Below, in pieces: positions 8,844 to 16,717 of a DNA stretch of 64,000 bases. The position numbers and the translations under genes were made by a program. This DNA comes from Tenacibaculum aquimarinum. GTDB lineage: Bacteria > Bacteroidota > Bacteroidia > Flavobacteriales > Flavobacteriaceae. How positions within the stretch are numbered: the stretch's first letter is position 1; every line of letters begins with the position of its first letter. The notes under the pieces were generated by a model that was not told the origin of the DNA, searched no databases, and worked only from the letters and a program-made list of their open reading frames with translations. Where the stretch lies: the NCBI RefSeq assembly GCF_022478115.1, contig NZ_JAKGSC010000003.1, forward strand, positions 265,076 to 329,075, given 5' to 3'.

Positions 8844-10322
8844 ATGTTTCCTTTTAAAACTAGTTTTACGTTAGATAGAAAAATATCGCAACCCTTGTAC
8901 TTGCAATTATCCAATCAATTTATTCAATTGATAAAAGAACAAAAATTACCACCAAAAACCAAACTTCCAGGAAGTAGAACTTTGGCAGAACTGTTAAATA
9001 TCCATAGAAAAACAGTTGTTGCTTGTTATGATGAATTACTTTTACAAGGTTGGGTAGAAAGTATTGCTAAAAAAGGAACTTTTGTACATAGTAATTTACC
9101 TTTATTGCATCAAACAGAATTTTCAAAATCGAATTTTACTTCAGAAAAGCAAAAAACAGGATTCTCTTTTTACAAAAGTAACGTGTTTAACTCTGTAAAT
9201 TCTTTACAAAAAGAAGATGTAATATATTTAAATGATGGGGTTTCGGATCAAAGACTTACCCCAATTGAAGAAATTGCAAGAACGTATAGAAGAATTACAA
9301 CCAAGAAAAATATTTTTAATCATTTAGGATATAATTCTGTTTACGGTAGCGATAAATTAAGAGAGGTTTTAGTTAATTATTTAAATGAAACCAGAGGTTT
9401 ACAAACTGCAAAAGAAAATGTTTTAATAACACGTGGAAGCCAAATGGGAATTTGGTTATCGTCTCAATTATTATTGAAAAAAGAAGATGTAATTGTTACA
9501 GGAGAAACAAATTATGCGTCTGCAACAACAACATTTAAAAATCAACAAGCAATTTTAAAAACTGTTATGGTTGATGAAAACGGAATTGTTACTGAGAATA
9601 TTGAAAGTATTTGCAAGCAGCAACAAATTAAGGCTGTTTATGTAACTTCTCATCACCATCATCCAACAACGGTAACTTTATCTGCGGAAAGAAGAATTCA
9701 TTTATTAAACTTATCTAAACAATATAATTTTGCAATTATTGAAGATGATTACGATTACGATTTTAATTACAATCACGCGCCAATTTTACCTTTAAAAAGT
9801 CATGATACAAACGGAAACGTAATTTATATTGGTTCGGTTTGTAAAACAGTAGCACCAGTTTTTAGAGTTGGTTATTTAATTGCTTCTAAAGAGTTTGTGG
9901 ATGAAGCTGCAAGTCGAAGAAAAATTGTTGATAGGCAAGGTGATGAATTATTAGAATTAACTTTTGCAGATTTTATAAAATCGGGCGATTTAGACAGACA
10001 TATTAGAAAAGTGATGAAGACTTACAAGCAACGTAGAGATTTATTTTGCGATTTACTTTCTAAAGAATTAAGTAGTTTTTTTCAGTTTGAAAAACCTAAA
10101 GGAGGAATGGCGGTTTGGGCAATTTTAAACAAAAAATATTCTTGGAAACAAGTAGCTGAAGAAGCAAAAAAGCACCAATTAGAAATAGGGAATTATAAAA
10201 GATACGATGTACATAAAATTAATCATAATGCGATTAGAATTGGTTTTGCAAGTTATACTGAAGAGGAAATTTACGAGTTAATATTTCGATTTAAAAAAAC
10301 AATGTTTGCAATTAAAGAGTAG
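8844..10322 (+). CDS. MocR-type regulator: GntR winged helix fused to an aminotransferase fold
   Basis: The 492-residue protein has an N-terminal GntR winged helix (about residues 12-82; LPGSRTLAELLNIHRKTVV is the recognition region) joined to a fold-type I aminotransferase domain (about 125-490). The PLP lysine is Lys334 in GSVCKTVAPVFRVGYL, and IIEDDYDYDF near residue 300 holds the aspartate that contacts the PLP ring nitrogen. Proteins of this class are usually transcription factors that sense PLP or amino compounds. It is transcribed away from DinB-DUF1272-GNAT-FMN protein, so these are its most likely targets, together with its own gene. Its 3' end overlaps prmC by 11 bases, tail to tail. 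Confidence 0.93.
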   Translation: MFPFKTSFTLDRKISQPLYLQLSNQFIQLIKEQKLPPKTKLPGSRTLAELLNIHRKTVVACYDELLLQGWVESIAKKGTFVHSNLPLLHQTEFSKSNFTSEKQKTGFSFYKSNVFNSVNSLQKEDVIYLNDGVSDQRLTPIEEIARTYRRITTKKNIFNHLGYNSVYGSDKLREVLVNYLNETRGLQTAKENVLITRGSQMGIWLSSQLLLKKEDVIVTGETNYASATTTFKNQQAILKTVMVDENGIVTENIESICKQQQIKAVYVTSHHHHPTTVTLSAERRIHLLNLSKQYNFAIIEDDYDYDFNYNHAPILPLKSHDTNGNVIYIGSVCKTVAPVFRVGYLIASKEFVDEAASRRKIVDRQGDELLELTFADFIKSGDLDRHIRKVMKTYKQRRDLFCDLLSKELSSFFQFEKPKGGMAVWAILNKKYSWKQVAEEAKKHQLEIGNYKRYDVHKINHNAIRIGFASYTEEEIYELIFRFKKTMFAIKE

Positions 10323-11187
10323 CTTTAATCATTCTGTTGTTTCCTGAAAAATCTTTTTTGAGTTCTATGTTTTTAAAACCTTTTTTTGCTAACATATCAA
10401 CCGTTTCTTTTCCTAAATATTGATTGATTTCAAAAAATAACAATCCATTTTTAGAAAGATGTAATTTTGCTAAATCGGCAATTTTATCATAAAAAATAAG
10501 CGGATTATTATCATCTACAAACAATGCCAAATGTGGTTCGTTTTCTAAAACATTGTTTTTAATTTCTACCTTTTCTAGTTCTCTAACGTATGGCGGATTG
10601 GAAACAATAATATCGTAATTATTAGGTAAATCATCAGTTTTTAAAATATCAATTTCCATAAAATTAATATTAACTGAATTTAATTTAGCATTTTCTTTTG
10701 CAGTTTTTAAGGCTTCTTTAGAAACATCAATTGCAGAAACTGTAGCATTAGGTAAATTCTTTTTTAGAGAAATAGGAATACAGCCTGTTCCAGTTCCGAT
10801 GTCAAGAATTGAGCTAGACTTCTCGTCTGCGCTCGAAGTGACATCTGATTTTAACTTTGTAGCTTCATCAATAATCCATTCCACCAATTCTTCTGTTTCT
10901 GGCCTTGGAATTAACGTGTTTTTATTCACCAAAAAAGGCAATCCGTAAAATTCTGTGTTTCCTAAAATATACTGAATTGGTTCTTCGTTTTTTAACCTTT
11001 CAATAGCAGCATTAAAGTCAGTTAAAACTTCCGAAGAAATTATAAAATCAGCTTTTAAAACCGAGTCAATTCGTTGAAAATCTAAGTATTCTTCAATCAA
11101 TAAAAAGAAAAAAGAATCTATTTCTGTTTGTGGATAGGTTGAAGATAATTGTTCTGAAAAGTTACTTTTAAAATCTTTTAAAGTCAT
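10312..11187 (-). CDS. prmC: Release factor N5-glutamine methyltransferase PrmC
   Basis: PrmC methylates the glutamine of the GGQ motif in peptide chain release factors 1 and 2. The 291-residue protein shows the N-terminal helical domain, the linker PIQYILGNTEFYG, the SAM-binding loop ILDIGTGTGCIPIS and the catalytic NPPY in IIVSNPPYV. Length is normal for the family. Odd feature: the stretch SDVTSSADEKSSS just before the SAM loop is encoded by a sequence that looks like a dispersed flavobacterial palindromic repeat inserted in frame (10817-10844). It follows a GNAT gene on the same strand (46-base gap) and converges with the MocR gene. Confidence 0.95.
   Translation of the reverse strand: MTLKDFKSNFSEQLSSTYPQTEIDSFFFLLIEEYLDFQRIDSVLKADFIISSEVLTDFNAAIERLKNEEPIQYILGNTEFYGLPFLVNKNTLIPRPETEELVEWIIDEATKLKSDVTSSADEKSSSILDIGTGTGCIPISLKKNLPNATVSAIDVSKEALKTAKENAKLNSVNINFMEIDILKTDDLPNNYDIIVSNPPYVRELEKVEIKNNVLENEPHLALFVDDNNPLIFYDKIADLAKLHLSKNGLLFFEINQYLGKETVDMLAKKGFKNIELKKDFSGNNRMIKATL
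10817..10844. repeat. Palindromic dispersed-repeat unit inside prmC
   Basis: The stretch from GACTTC to GAAGTGAC forms an imperfect palindrome around a GC-richer core (TCTGCGC). It resembles the short repeat found between genes in many flavobacterial genomes (the CTTCGAGCGCAG...GAGAAGTC type). Here it lies inside the coding sequence of prmC and keeps the frame. The identification rests on my memory of that repeat class, not on a search. Confidence 0.6.
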
Positions 11188-11233
11188 AAACTAGGTCTTG
11201 TTTCTTGCCTCTTTACTCTTGTTTCAATAAAAA

Positions 11234-11725
11234 CTACAATTCTTTTATCATCCAAACATTACAAGAATAGTGTCCGGTGTTTCCCATTGGTTTGTCTAAA
11301 TTGATAAAACCATTTTTTTTATATAAAGCCCTCGCAGCATCCATATAAGGCATGGTTTCTAAGTAGCAATGCGTATAATTTAGCACTTTTGCTTTTTCCA
11401 AACATTTAGTAATTAACTTACTTCCCAAACCTTTTCCTCTTGTTATGGGTAAGAAATACATTTTTTGAAGCTCACAAGTTTCACCTTCAAAATTATCTAA
11501 AAGTGCAATTCCTACACCGCCAACAATTTTGTTTTTATGTTCAATTACAAAATAACTTGAACGTGGTTTTTGGTAGTTTTCAAACATTTTGTCGGTTGCT
11601 TTGTCTTCATACGCTGTACCAATTTTTGGTGCGCCAAATTCAACCAAAACACTACGAATTACATTTGCAATTTCTGGGTTATCTTTCTGTTGAATTTCTC
11701 TAATAATAAAATCTTCGGTTGTCAT
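11234..11725 (-). CDS. GNAT family N-acetyltransferase
   Basis: The 163-residue protein carries a clear acetyl-CoA binding region: CELQKMYFLPITRGKGLGSKL, in which RGKGLG is the pyrophosphate-binding loop, followed by CYLETMPYMDAARALYKKNGF near the C terminus. This is a typical single-domain GNAT of the type often annotated as an acetyltransferase of unknown substrate. It lies 46 bases upstream of prmC on the same strand and is divergent from the LEA-type lipoprotein gene (55-base gap). A run of C/A-A-A-G-A-like units separates it from prmC. Confidence 0.9.
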   Translation of the reverse strand: MTTEDFIIREIQQKDNPEIANVIRSVLVEFGAPKIGTAYEDKATDKMFENYQKPRSSYFVIEHKNKIVGGVGIALLDNFEGETCELQKMYFLPITRGKGLGSKLITKCLEKAKVLNYTHCYLETMPYMDAARALYKKNGFINLDKPMGNTGHYSCNVWMIKEL

Positions 11726-11735
11726 TCCAATATAC

Positions 11736-11743
11736 TATTTTTG
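11736..11743 (+). promoter_or_regulatory. Bacteroidota -7 element before the LEA-type lipoprotein gene
   Basis: TATTTTTG matches TAnnTTTG, the -7 box of the Bacteroidota primary sigma factor. It lies 37 bases before the ATG at 11781. No well-spaced TTG is present at -33. Confidence 0.45.
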
Positions 11744-11780
11744 CAGGAACAAGTTACATTAAATTTTAAAATATCAATAT

Positions 11781-12245
11781 ATGAAACGCATACTAATTTT
11801 GTGTTTACTTACTGTATTAATTACGAGTTGTTCTGTAAGTAAAAAACCTGTTTTTGTAAAGGTAGATGATGTTAAATTAGTGTCTTTTAAGTCAGATACA
11901 ATACGTTTAGCGGCAAAAGCGTACTTTAAAAACCCTAATGATGTTGGTGGAAAAATTTCTACAGATGAAATTAAAGTTTTTATAAACGGAACAGAATTAG
12001 CACAAGTTTCTTCAGAGGAATTTAAAGTGCCAGCAAGAGAAGATTTTGCAATTCCGTTGAATGTTGTAATACCATCAAAAAGAGTTTTTGAAAATAACAA
12101 AAATGGTATTTTAGGAGGTTTATTGAATTCAATATTAAATCAGAATTTAAAAGTGCAATTTAAAGGCGATTTAAAGTATAAAGTTTTTGGTTTTTCAAGA
12201 GTTTATACAATTGATAAAACGGAAGAAGTTAAAATTAAATTATAA
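11781..12245 (+). CDS. LEA type 2 family lipoprotein
   Basis: A 154-residue protein with a lipoprotein signal (hydrophobic LILCLLTVLITSC with the lipid-acceptor cysteine near residue 17) and one LEA14-like (WHy) domain. The domain shows the alternating-strand pattern AKAYFKNPNDVGGKISTDEI and VFINGTELAQ..., with a basic-polar end. LEA type 2 domains are all-beta folds tied to desiccation or envelope stress in other organisms; here only an envelope location is supported. It is followed directly by ribD: the TAA at 12243-12245 is in the same frame as ribD, so the two reading frames abut. Confidence 0.85.
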   Translation: MKRILILCLLTVLITSCSVSKKPVFVKVDDVKLVSFKSDTIRLAAKAYFKNPNDVGGKISTDEIKVFINGTELAQVSSEEFKVPAREDFAIPLNVVIPSKRVFENNKNGILGGLLNSILNQNLKVQFKGDLKYKVFGFSRVYTIDKTEEVKIKL

Positions 12246-12248
12246 GCT

Positions 12249-13292
12249 ATTACTAACGAATTATACATAAAACGTTGTTTACAACTTGCTAAAAACGGAA
12301 TTGGAAATACACGTCCAAATCCGTCAGTTGGTGCTGTAATTGTTCACGATAATAAAATTATTGGAGAAGGTTTTACTTCAGCCTACGGCGGAAATCACGC
12401 GGAAGTAAATGCTTTAAATTCTGTTGAAAATAAAGAGTTATTAAAGGATTCTACAATTTATGTTACGCTAGAGCCTTGCTCACATTTTGGTAAAACGCCG
12501 CCTTGTGCCGATTTAATTGTAAAACATAAAATACCCAATGTTGTAATTGGTTGTGTGGACACAAATAGTTTGGTTGCTGGAAAAGGAATTGAACGACTAG
12601 AAAATGCCAGAATTAACGTTACAGTAGGTGTTTTAGAAACGGAATGTTTAGAACATCACAAACGATTTTTTACAGTTCAGAATACAAAACGACCGTATAT
12701 TATTTTAAAATGGGCGCAAACAAAAGATGGTTTTATTGCTCCGATTTCTAAAGATGAACAAAAACCAGTTTGGATTTCTAACCAATATTCACAACAATTA
12801 GTGCATAAATGGAGAAGTGAAGAACACGCAATTTTAGTAGGAACAAATACGGTTGTTGCAGATAATCCTAAATTGAATGTAAGAAGTTGGTCAGGAAATA
12901 ATCCTGTAAGAGTTGTGTTAGATGCAAATTGTCGTTTAGATAAAAATGTTAATGTTTTTGACGGAAGTGTTGAAACTTTAGTTCTTGTTGATTCCAGAAA
13001 CAAGAAACAAGAAATAAGACAAAACTTGATTTTTGAGCAAATTGACTTTTCTGAAAATATAGCAAATCAAATTTGCGAAGTTTTACAAAAACACAAAATT
13101 CAGTCAGTAATTATTGAAGGAGGTTCTCAAACTTTACAAACCTTTATTGATGAAAATATCTGGGATGAAGCGCGTGTTTTTACAAGTGAAGTTTCTTTTG
13201 AAAGTGGAGTAGTTGCACCGCAATTTTCAGCCAACGTTTTTTCTGAAGAAAAAATAAAAAACGACTCATTAAGAATATATAGAAATGATTAA
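12249..13292 (+). CDS. ribD: Bifunctional riboflavin biosynthesis protein RibD (deaminase/reductase), apparent ATT start
   Basis: RibD deaminates and then reduces a pyrimidine intermediate of riboflavin synthesis. The frame from 12249 codes for about 347 residues, the usual length. The N-terminal cytidine-deaminase-like domain is complete: NTRPNPSVGAVIVH, the zinc motif GGNHAEVNAL, and PCSHFGKTPPC. The reductase domain follows (YIILKWAQTKDGFIAP, GTNTVVADNPKLNVR, VIIEGGSQTLQTF). There is no ATG, GTG or TTG between the preceding stop codon and the conserved core; the first plausible initiator is ATT at 12249 (then Thr-Asn-Glu-Leu-Tyr). The first GTG, at 12555, would remove the whole deaminase domain. 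It overlaps the HAD gene by 8 bases. Confidence 0.9.
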   Translation: MTNELYIKRCLQLAKNGIGNTRPNPSVGAVIVHDNKIIGEGFTSAYGGNHAEVNALNSVENKELLKDSTIYVTLEPCSHFGKTPPCADLIVKHKIPNVVIGCVDTNSLVAGKGIERLENARINVTVGVLETECLEHHKRFFTVQNTKRPYIILKWAQTKDGFIAPISKDEQKPVWISNQYSQQLVHKWRSEEHAILVGTNTVVADNPKLNVRSWSGNNPVRVVLDANCRLDKNVNVFDGSVETLVLVDSRNKKQEIRQNLIFEQIDFSENIANQICEVLQKHKIQSVIIEGGSQTLQTFIDENIWDEARVFTSEVSFESGVVAPQFSANVFSEEKIKNDSLRIYRND

Positions 13293-13890
13293 AAATATAG
13301 TTTTCGATTTTGGTGATATATTTATCAATTTAGACAAACAAGGAACTTACAAAGAGTTAGCAAAATTAGGTGTTACACAGATTTCTGAAAAGATGATTGC
13401 TGTATATCATCAATATGAAAAAGGGTTGATTTCTACGGATGAATTTGTTGGTTTTTATCACAAAGAATTCAATATAAATAAAGACGATTTAATTAGAAGT
13501 TGGAATGCTATTTTGTTAGATTTTCCGAAGGAAAGATTAGCGTTTTTAAAAGAACTTGCAGCAAGTGAAAAATATAGATTATTCTTATTAAGCAATACAA
13601 ACGAGTTGCATATTTCTTGGATTCAAGAAGATTGGGGAATGGAATTGTACAACGAGTTTAAAAACTGTTTTGAGCAGTTTTATTTGTCGCACGAAATCAA
13701 TTTTAGAAAACCAGATTCTGAGATTTATCAATTTGTATTGGATCAAAATAATTTGGTTGCAAGTGAAACTCTTTTTGTTGACGATTTAAAGGAAAATACT
13801 GAAGCAGCAAAAGAAGTAGGTTTACAAGTTTGGAATTTAATTCCTGGCGAAGAAGATGTAACAGAATTATTCACAAAAAAAGAATTTTAG
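13285..13890 (+). CDS. HAD family hydrolase/phosphatase
   Basis: The 201-residue protein has the four HAD motifs in a YihX-like arrangement: motif I FDFGDIFINLD near residues 7-17 (the nucleophile Asp is the first of DFGD), motif II LLSNTNE, a lysine in FRKPDSEIY, and motif IV LFVDDLKENTEAAKEVG. The second acid in motif I is normally D-x-D or D-x-G-x; here DFGDIFIN fits the G-D variant of YihX-like sugar-phosphate phosphatases. It starts inside the last codons of ribD (8-base overlap), so it could supply the elusive phosphatase step of riboflavin synthesis, but that is only a guess from context. Confidence 0.9.
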   Translation: MIKNIVFDFGDIFINLDKQGTYKELAKLGVTQISEKMIAVYHQYEKGLISTDEFVGFYHKEFNINKDDLIRSWNAILLDFPKERLAFLKELAASEKYRLFLLSNTNELHISWIQEDWGMELYNEFKNCFEQFYLSHEINFRKPDSEIYQFVLDQNNLVASETLFVDDLKENTEAAKEVGLQVWNLIPGEEDVTELFTKKEF

Positions 13891-13892
13891 AT

Positions 13893-14756
13893 TTGATTTA
13901 TCTTGTTTTAAGTATACTAATTTCTAGTTTACTATTTGTAATTTTTAAATTGTTTGATGTGTTTAAAGTCAACACGTTACAAGCAATTGTTGTAAATTAT
14001 ATAATTGCATTTTCTTTTGGAATTTTTACATCAGATATTTCAATGTCTGTTGCAGAAGTGCCAAAACAACCTTGGTTTATAGGCGCGTTTTGTTTGGGAT
14101 TTTTATTTATTTCCATCTTTAATGTAATGGGAATTACAGCGCAAAAAAACGGATTGTCAGTTGCATCAGTAGCAGGTAAAATGTCTGTGATAATTCCAAT
14201 TATATTCGGAATTATAGTGTACAATGAAAGTGTTGGAGTTGTAAAAGTTGTTGGAATTTTATTGGCATTAATTGCGGTGTATTTATCATCTGCAAAAAAC
14301 GATAATTCTCCAGTGAAATTTAAGAATTTACTTTTCCCTTTATTACTTTTTGTAGGTTCTGGAGTTTTAGACACCGCTTTAAAATATGTAGAAACTAATT
14401 CAGTTTCAGAAAATAATGTTCCGTTATTTTTAGCAACCATTTTTGGCTGTGCATTTGTATTAGGAAGTCTCTTAATTGTTATTCAAGTTGTACGTGGAAA
14501 ATTAAAATTCCAATGGAAAAACGTTTTAGGCGGAATTGCACTTGGAATTCCGAATTACTATTCAATGGAATTCTTGTTAAAAGCCTTTAAAACAGATATA
14601 GAAAGCTCAACGTTATTCACCATAAATAACGTGGGAATTGTAATTTTAACAACCGTTTTTGCATTGTTATTCTTTCAGGAAAAACTAATAAAAAAGAATT
14701 GGGTTGGTATTTCATTAGCTGTAATTAGCATAATTTTAGTAACTTTTGGTTCATAA
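13893..14756 (+). CDS. EamA/DMT superfamily transporter
   Basis: A hydrophobic protein of about 287 residues with around ten predicted membrane helices in two repeats, as in the EamA drug/metabolite transporters; the pattern GxxxAxxxxxLAxxAVYLSS near the middle and a repeat in the second half (LGIPNYYSMEFLLKAFKTD) fit. I start it at the TTG at 13893, two bases after the HAD stop, giving LIYLVLSILISSLLFV at the N terminus. An ATG at 13830 would give a charged 21-residue extension read out of frame through the HAD gene and is unlikely. The substrate is unknown. It is probably co-transcribed with ribD and the HAD gene. Confidence 0.85.
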   Translation: MIYLVLSILISSLLFVIFKLFDVFKVNTLQAIVVNYIIAFSFGIFTSDISMSVAEVPKQPWFIGAFCLGFLFISIFNVMGITAQKNGLSVASVAGKMSVIIPIIFGIIVYNESVGVVKVVGILLALIAVYLSSAKNDNSPVKFKNLLFPLLLFVGSGVLDTALKYVETNSVSENNVPLFLATIFGCAFVLGSLLIVIQVVRGKLKFQWKNVLGGIALGIPNYYSMEFLLKAFKTDIESSTLFTINNVGIVILTTVFALLFFQEKLIKKNWVGISLAVISIILVTFGS

Positions 14757-14759
14757 ATT

Positions 14760-15371
14760 ATGGAAGAAAAAGATACGTATAAAACAATTACTTCAGCTTC
14801 AGAAGAAACACTGTTTAAAGATAGAAACAGTAAGTTTTTTGGCTATGCGTTTCCTGTTTTTAATGAAGATGATGTTAAAGAATCTTTAGAAATCTTAAAA
14901 AAGAAGCATCATTCTGCACGTCATTTTTGTTATGCTTGGCAATTTGGAGTTGAGAAAATCCGTTTTAGAGCAAATGACGATGGAGAACCAAGTAATTCTG
15001 CAGGAATGCCAATTTATGGGCAAATTCAGTCTTTTGATGTAACCAATGTTTTAGTAGTTTCTGTGCGTTATTTTGGCGGGACAAAATTAGGCGTTGGCGG
15101 ACTGATAAATGCCTACAGAACTTCTGCACAAATAACTTTAGAAGCTTCTAATATTATTGAAAAAACCATAGATATTCAATACAAACTTACTTTTGAATAC
15201 GATATGATGAACAAAGTACAACGTGTTGTAAAGGAAAGAAACTTAAATATTACAGCTCAAAAATTAGAAATGAATTGTGAGTATACAATTTCAGTAAGAA
15301 AAAAAGACGCACAAACAATTTTTGATATTTTCAACAATTTATTTAAAGTTGAAATTAAAGAATTAGACTAA
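14760..15371 (+). CDS. YigZ/IMPACT family protein (UPF0029)
   Basis: The 203-residue protein has the N-terminal UPF0029 domain with the hallmark HSARHFCYAWQFG, NDDGEPSNSAGMPI, and VSVRYFGGTKLGVGGL, followed by the short DUF1949 ferredoxin-like C-terminal domain. YigZ proteins are near universal, of debated function; the eukaryotic homologue IMPACT regulates translation through GCN2. Only 3 bases separate it from the transporter gene, so it is the last member of the ribD-HAD-transporter-yigZ group. Confidence 0.92.
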   Translation: MEEKDTYKTITSASEETLFKDRNSKFFGYAFPVFNEDDVKESLEILKKKHHSARHFCYAWQFGVEKIRFRANDDGEPSNSAGMPIYGQIQSFDVTNVLVVSVRYFGGTKLGVGGLINAYRTSAQITLEASNIIEKTIDIQYKLTFEYDMMNKVQRVVKERNLNITAQKLEMNCEYTISVRKKDAQTIFDIFNNLFKVEIKELD

Positions 15372-15452
15372 TATTTAGTTGTTTCTAAGAGAAAATTTCT
15401 CGAACTTCGCTACAATTGTAAAATTTTGTTCAACAATACTTTAAAGAGAAAA

Positions 15453-15962
15453 ATGAAAAACTATATCCTGTTAATTTTAGTGTTATTTTTAGCTGTTAGT
15501 TGTACTGATAAAAAAGAAATTAGTTCTATTAATCCGGAGAACTGGTTAAAAAGAAAAATTGATATCAGTAAAAATGACTCGTTAGAATACGGGAAGTCTT
15601 ATTTGTCTATTTACTCTCAAATTTATAGTATTTCAGAACATAAAAGACACAATTTAACAGCAACAGCTAGTTTAAGAAATACTAGCGATACAGATACAAT
15701 TTATCTTTTAAAAGCAAAATATTACGATACACACGGCGCAGTTCTTAGAACGTATTTTGATTTTCCTATTTATTTAGCGCCAATGGAAACTACCGAAATA
15801 ATAATAGACGAATCTGATGTTGAAGGAGGAACAGGTTCTAACTTTATTTTTGAATGGAAAATTCCAAAAGGTGCTTCAGAACCTTTGTTTGAAGGAATAA
15901 TGAACTCAACAATGGGGCAACAAGGACTTTCTTTTACTACACATGCTAAACGAATTAAGTAG
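15453..15962 (+). CDS. DUF3124 lipoprotein
   Basis: From the ATG at 15453 the product has about 169 residues. It starts with a lipoprotein signal (ILLILVLFLAVSC, cysteine near residue 18). The mature part matches DUF3124: YSQIYSISEHKRHNLTATASLRNTSDTD, then KYYDTHGAVLRTYFDFPIYLAPMETTEIII and GSNFIFEWKIPKGASEPLFE. This is an all-beta, probably periplasmic or envelope-attached domain of unknown function found widely in marine bacteria. It stands alone: 81 bases after yigZ and 160 before the next lipoprotein gene. Confidence 0.85.
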   Translation: MKNYILLILVLFLAVSCTDKKEISSINPENWLKRKIDISKNDSLEYGKSYLSIYSQIYSISEHKRHNLTATASLRNTSDTDTIYLLKAKYYDTHGAVLRTYFDFPIYLAPMETTEIIIDESDVEGGTGSNFIFEWKIPKGASEPLFEGIMNSTMGQQGLSFTTHAKRIK

Positions 15963-16055
15963 TTTTTTTGAGAATTTATCTTAAGTGGAAGTTAAGGAGT
16001 TGTAGTGAAACTTAGTTTGACTCTAAACATATTTTTGGGTAACTTCGCTAACGTT

Positions 16056-16085
16056 GAATATCCACAATTAAAACAATGGATATTC
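16056..16085. repeat. 9-bp perfect inverted repeat upstream of a lipoprotein gene
   Basis: GAATATCCA at 16056-16064 and TGGATATTC at 16077-16085 form a perfect stem around a 12-base AT-rich loop. A short TTTT follows, so it may act as a weak terminator for the DUF3124 gene, or be the left boundary of the cassette-like unit ending at 16802. Confidence 0.55.
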
Positions 16086-16122
16086 TTTTACATTACCTGC
16101 AAGCTGAAAAAAAACATTGAGA

Positions 16123-16701
16123 ATGACAAAAAACATTACACTTCTGATTTTAATTTTCATTATCTCAAGTTGCTCTGCGCAAGAAAATTTAAAAGACTTT
16201 TATTATCCATTTTCAAATAAAACAGAAACCAAAGTTTATAAATACGTGGATAAAAACGACTCGACAAAAATTGAGTATTGGAAAGTGACATCAAATCCGA
16301 AAACAAATGAATTGAAAACAGTTTCTTACGATTCTGACTTTAATATTTATAACATGTTTGACGAGATTATAACAGAAAATGGAGCTGAATTAACAGCTTA
16401 CTCTGACTTCGAAATGAATGATAAAGAAGAAAGAAAAGAAATCAAAGCAAAGGTAATTGACAAAGACGTTTACAAATGGAATGGAGATAAAGAGTACATA
16501 TATTCTGTTAAATATATAAATAAATATGGTCGCTTCGATTTTAAAAAGAAAAGAGCGGAATCTGGAATTGAAAATATTACTGTAAATGGAAAGGAATATG
16601 AAGCTGTGAAATATAGAGACGACTATATGATTTTAGCACTAGACCACGATGTTGAGCAAAGATTTTATCAAGATACATTTTATGTAAAAGCCAGCAGGTA
16701 A
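16123..16701 (+). CDS. Small lipoprotein of unknown function
   Basis: From the ATG at 16123 the product has about 192 residues. Residues 1-17 form a lipoprotein signal (LLILIFIISSC then Ser-Ala-Gln). The mature part is rich in Lys, Glu, Asp and Tyr, with beta-strand-like alternation such as VYKYVDKNDSTKIEYWKV and no recognisable family motif. The stop codon is the TAA at 16699-16701, right at the edge of a large inverted repeat (16718-16802), and a second inverted repeat lies 40 bases upstream of the start. This one-gene unit framed by repeats looks like a mobile cassette. Function unknown. Confidence 0.75.
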   Translation: MTKNITLLILIFIISSCSAQENLKDFYYPFSNKTETKVYKYVDKNDSTKIEYWKVTSNPKTNELKTVSYDSDFNIYNMFDEIITENGAELTAYSDFEMNDKEERKEIKAKVIDKDVYKWNGDKEYIYSVKYINKYGRFDFKKKRAESGIENITVNGKEYEAVKYRDDYMILALDHDVEQRFYQDTFYVKASR

Positions 16702-16717
16702 CACTGTATATAATTTA

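Noticed and set aside
12555..13292. ribD starting at the GTG 12555
   Set aside because: This would remove the complete zinc-binding deaminase domain, which is encoded in the same frame from 12249 without any stop.
13830..13892. DMT transporter starting at the ATG 13830
   Set aside because: The extra 21 residues are charged, run through the HAD gene in another frame and do not match the hydrophobic start of such transporters. The TTG at 13893 fits better.
15383..15395. Palindrome GAGAAAATTTCTC after the yigZ-type gene
   Set aside because: Short, AT-rich and without a loop or T-run; too likely by chance in this composition to call a terminator or operator.
16005..16220. Open frame of 71 codons at 16005
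   Set aside because: It overlaps the real lipoprotein start in another frame and reads through the inverted repeat; no family features.
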